The notes below the pieces were generated by a model. That model made no database searches and was not told where the DNA came from. It was given only the letters and a program-made list of their open reading frames with translations. Below, in pieces: positions 61,761-64,000 of a DNA stretch of 64,000 nucleotides. Source of the stretch: Agapetus fuscipes. Its lineage: Eukaryota; Arthropoda; Insecta; Trichoptera; Glossosomatidae. The stretch spans positions 9,464,524-9,528,523 of the forward strand of contig OX637343.1 of assembly GCA_951799405.1 (NCBI GenBank), in the 5' to 3' direction. Position numbers and translations under genes: made by a program. Position 1 is the first letter of the stretch; every line of letters begins with the position of its first letter.

Positions 61761-62005
61761 CTATAATCTAAGCTGCAAGGATATGTAAGCATTTAAGGCT
61801 CATATGAAATGCATGCCTACAGACAGGCACATGTAGGTTCGCGCCTACACATTCTGCATGTGTACATGCAAATAAAGAAAACCTCACATGGACATAAACC
61901 TTGCAACTCCTGCCGCCGTTCCCTGAACCGGGGTGGCATTGGCAAAAGTGAACCGATTTTTACAGCACGGGTGGTCAGCCTCGTACCAACCTATCAGTCA
62001 AGGAG
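61761..62005 (-). mobile_element. Rep-B, full length
   Basis: TCTATAATCTAAGCTGCAAG to CCAACCTATCAGTCAAGGAG. Confidence 0.88.
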
Positions 62006-62071
62006 CAACAATAAGGTGAGAAAATTCATAATCAATGAAAAAAAGTAAGCAAATAAATGGAATACATAACA

Positions 62072-62190
62072 TAAATATTTAAAAATATAAATGGTAAAAC
62101 ATTGTTTTAATTCTCTTTATTTTATTTGTTTATGCTCGAATATTTTCGCCTAATGAGGCATCTTCAAGAGCAGAATGGTTACAAATATAT
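62072..62190. mobile_element. Fold-M half copy
   Basis: AAATATAAATGGTAAAACAT through CGAATATTTTCGCCTAATGA to AGCAGAATGGTTAC; the right half is missing. Confidence 0.82.
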
Positions 62191-62418
62191 TTTTATAAAA
62201 TAATTTTAAAAACAACTTTTTTTCAAAACAAAAGCAAAATTCATAACATAATTACAATACATAACAATACTCGTACATTTCATACAGTAGGATTGTTATA
62301 ATTTGTACTATACATACATACATTAACAGAACAATCATAGAACAATAAAGGATTGTCAAAATGTCTTTTTAAATATCAAAGGCAAATAAAAATTAATCAA
62401 GTACTCGGAGTATAAGAC

Positions 62419-62442
62419 TTTTTTTTTTTTTTTTTTTTTTTT
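62419..62442 (-). repeat. Poly-T tract, possible retrocopy tail
   Basis: About 24 T in a row; on the minus strand it would be the poly(A) end of a retroposed sequence covering roughly 62443-62820, whose parent is not recognised. Confidence 0.45.
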
Positions 62443-62835
62443 AATTGTGCACAACAGGTCACCCTTATTACAGTGCACCCTCACAGCTATCAACGCGCTG
62501 GGAGGAACTCTATTGCAAGATTTTTAAATTTTAATAAATTACACTCAAAAATGTCTATATTAGACATAGCGTGAATACTCCACCACCGCATAAGCAGAAA
62601 AATGCATGAAAGCTACAATAGTGCATCTTTAGAGAGAATTAGTTTTCATACACTTTTTCTGTTGCATAAACTTTCAGAGCGCCCTAGGAGTGACAATGGC
62701 ATGAAACCGTGCCCATGAAAAAGTTAACTATTTAACATCATAATGTATGACAATTAAATCACTCACTAGGGGTGCTATTGTGTCTTTCTGTTTATATAAT
62801 GGTGGAATATTCACACGCGTAAGTGAAGTGCAATG

Positions 62836-62982
62836 CCTTAACTTGTAGGACTGTAAACAATGGTTCACTTTACCAATTTCACCCTTTTACAATGTCAATG
62901 TGTTTGAGATTTGTTTCTTTTTTTGTAAGTACACATGTGGCACTTGTAACGTATGTCTTTGCTGCTTAGATTATATATCATA
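62836..62982 (+). mobile_element. Rep-B, decayed
   Basis: CCTTAACTTGTAGGACTG, TGGTTCACTTTACCAATTTC and TGCTGCTTAGATTATA. Confidence 0.7.
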
Positions 62983-63210
62983 GAGAGGAGTTCATACACT
63001 GTTTTATACTTTAAGCAAAGGTTAGTTTAGTATATTAGTTTACATTGAAAGCTCAGAATTGCTGAATATATATGTGACATAGGAAAAAGGTGTTTATCTA
63101 GTGAGAGGTTATTTGTAGAAGTGTCTGTCACTGGCGGCAGAGAAGAGGTTTATAGAAGTGCATATTGCAGTAGAAGAAGAAGTTTTAATCGGGTACCTAT
63201 TTCTAATTTA

Positions 63211-63275
63211 TATATAAGTACAGTGTCGAGTATTTAAAACAGTCATTACTGTTCATATCGTACAGAGAGTAGATC
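63211..63275 (+). promoter_or_regulatory. Candidate core promoter of gene 4
   Basis: TATATAAG begins at 63211, an arthropod-type initiator GTCATT lies about 33 bp downstream (A at 63245), and AGATC, a DPE-like word, lies near +27. This would give a 5' UTR of about 138 nt before the ATG. Motif and spacing support only. Confidence 0.4.
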
Positions 63276-63382
63276 GAGTAAGAAGTTTCTTCAACACTCG
63301 ATATTTCTCAACTATTTTTTTTATCATTTCACTGTGAAGACTTGAATTTTTGTGTCTTTTTTTAAAAAGTGTCGCAGTCGAG

Positions 63383-63461
63383 ATGTTTTTGAAATATTTT
63401 GTAATTTTTGCTTTGTTCAAAATTCAAAATGATTTTGTCTTGTGCACGCCAGTGAAAATAC
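63383..63461 (+). CDS. Exon 1 of a fourth probable takeout/JHBP-family gene (gene 4)
   Basis: The ATG opens a hydrophobic leader (MFLKYFVIFALFK, then FVLCTPVKI) and the exon ends in phase 1 at ATAC|GTAAGT, the same junction and phase as gene 3 exon 1; gene 2 exon 1 also ends in phase 1. Position in the cluster and exon shape suggest another family member. The diagnostic C-x9-C exon would lie past base 64000, so membership is inferred, not seen. Confidence 0.62.
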
Positions 63462-63547
63462 GTAAGTTGTGGTTTTTATATTTTAAAATATTTAATCAGA
63501 AAAATGAAAATTAGGGAACAGTACCTATGTATCAATCATGAAAGCAG

Positions 63548-63763
63548 ACCTTACGCTTACCACTTTAGTTGAAGTGAGGTTTTTCAGCTACCGAGGGGGC
63601 TGATACTCATTTCTTGTGGAGGCTGAGTAAAGCTAGCCGATACTGTATTTTAGGTTTGAAATAAAAACCGAATGAGAAATCATTTCCGACACCCTTGCCC
63701 TAGGTGGGATTCGAACCCGAACCATGAAATGCAAGCAGTTTACCAAATAAGCTACCAACCGGA
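63548..63763 (-). mobile_element. SINE-A in the first intron of gene 4
   Basis: CCACTTTAGTTGAAGTGAGG to the head CAAATAAGCTACCAACCGG, B box GGGATTCGAACCC. The 3' end is missing. Confidence 0.84.
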
Positions 63764-63827
63764 TGTGACCCTATGAAAATAAATAGGTTCCGCACACCAA
63801 TTTGCTACTCCTTCGAAGGTATACATA

Positions 63828-64000
63828 GCAGTACCCTTAGTACGAGTTGCAAAACTTGAGTAAAGTAAAGTTTACGGAAGGTATTAAAGAGTGGTTTTCG
63901 CCAAAATCTGCCGTTTTTGTTTGTTTGAACTTGATTTTCTTCATCACTGTAACTCTTTTGCTAAAACCATAAAGTGTAAGAAACAACAACGGCAGATTTT
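63828..64000. mobile_element. MITE-N copy 2, cut by the window end
   Basis: TACCCTTAGTACGAGTTGCA and CTGCCGTTTTTGTTTGTTTG match 31588-31765 base for base in most places. Confidence 0.88.

Overview
The window looks like insect nuclear DNA: AT-rich, intron-containing genes with GT-AG splice sites, arthropod-type non-LTR retrotransposons (R1, CR1/L2 and RTE-like), tRNA-derived SINEs and many foldback MITEs. The order is not settled by the sequence; Lepidoptera is plausible but unproven. There is no sign of prokaryotic or viral origin.

The only host genes I can support are members of the takeout / juvenile-hormone-binding-protein (JHBP) family, small secreted lipid-carrier proteins. Gene 1 (+) shows only exons 4-6 (3285-7728); its 5' part must lie upstream. 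Gene 2 (+) is complete in six exons (12884-21418, 250 aa). Gene 3 (-) is complete in six exons (45668 down to 29107, 248 aa). Gene 4 (+) shows a promoter candidate and its first coding exon (63383-63461); the rest lies beyond the window. Exon lengths and intron phases match between the paralogues (exon 5 is 150 nt in all three), except intron 2, which sits at different places in genes 2 and 3. This is a tandem cluster grown by duplication.

Nearly everything else is repeats, named here with local labels. Rep-B (about 250 bp, some 35 copies) begins near CCTTGACTTATAGGTTGG and ends near GCAACTTAGATTATAGAT. SINE-A, SINE-C and SINE-D carry tRNA-like A and B boxes. L2-E is an L2/CR1-like LINE whose 3' end matches the 3' tail of SINE-C. 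CR1-L elements have (CAT)n tails, LINE-F fragments encode a degenerate reverse-transcriptase C-terminus, and there is one GC-rich R1-clade LINE. Foldback elements are MITE-H, I, J, K, N and S, Fold-M and TIR-P. Several repeats are nested, which gives a relative order of insertion.

Layout: 1-3284 repeats; 3285-7728 gene 1; 7729-12883 repeats and AT-rich spacer; 12884-21418 gene 2; 21419-29106 spacer with MITE-H, LINE-F, SINEs and a 1.2-kb repeat; 29107-45668 gene 3 with large repeat-filled introns; 45669-63244 repeat-rich spacer with the R1 LINE, a CRE-containing inverted repeat and a possible promoter near 48000; 63245-64000 start of gene 4. The gene products should act outside the cell, carrying hydrophobic ligands such as juvenile hormone or other terpenoids or lipids in haemolymph or chemosensory fluid; the ligand cannot be read from sequence.
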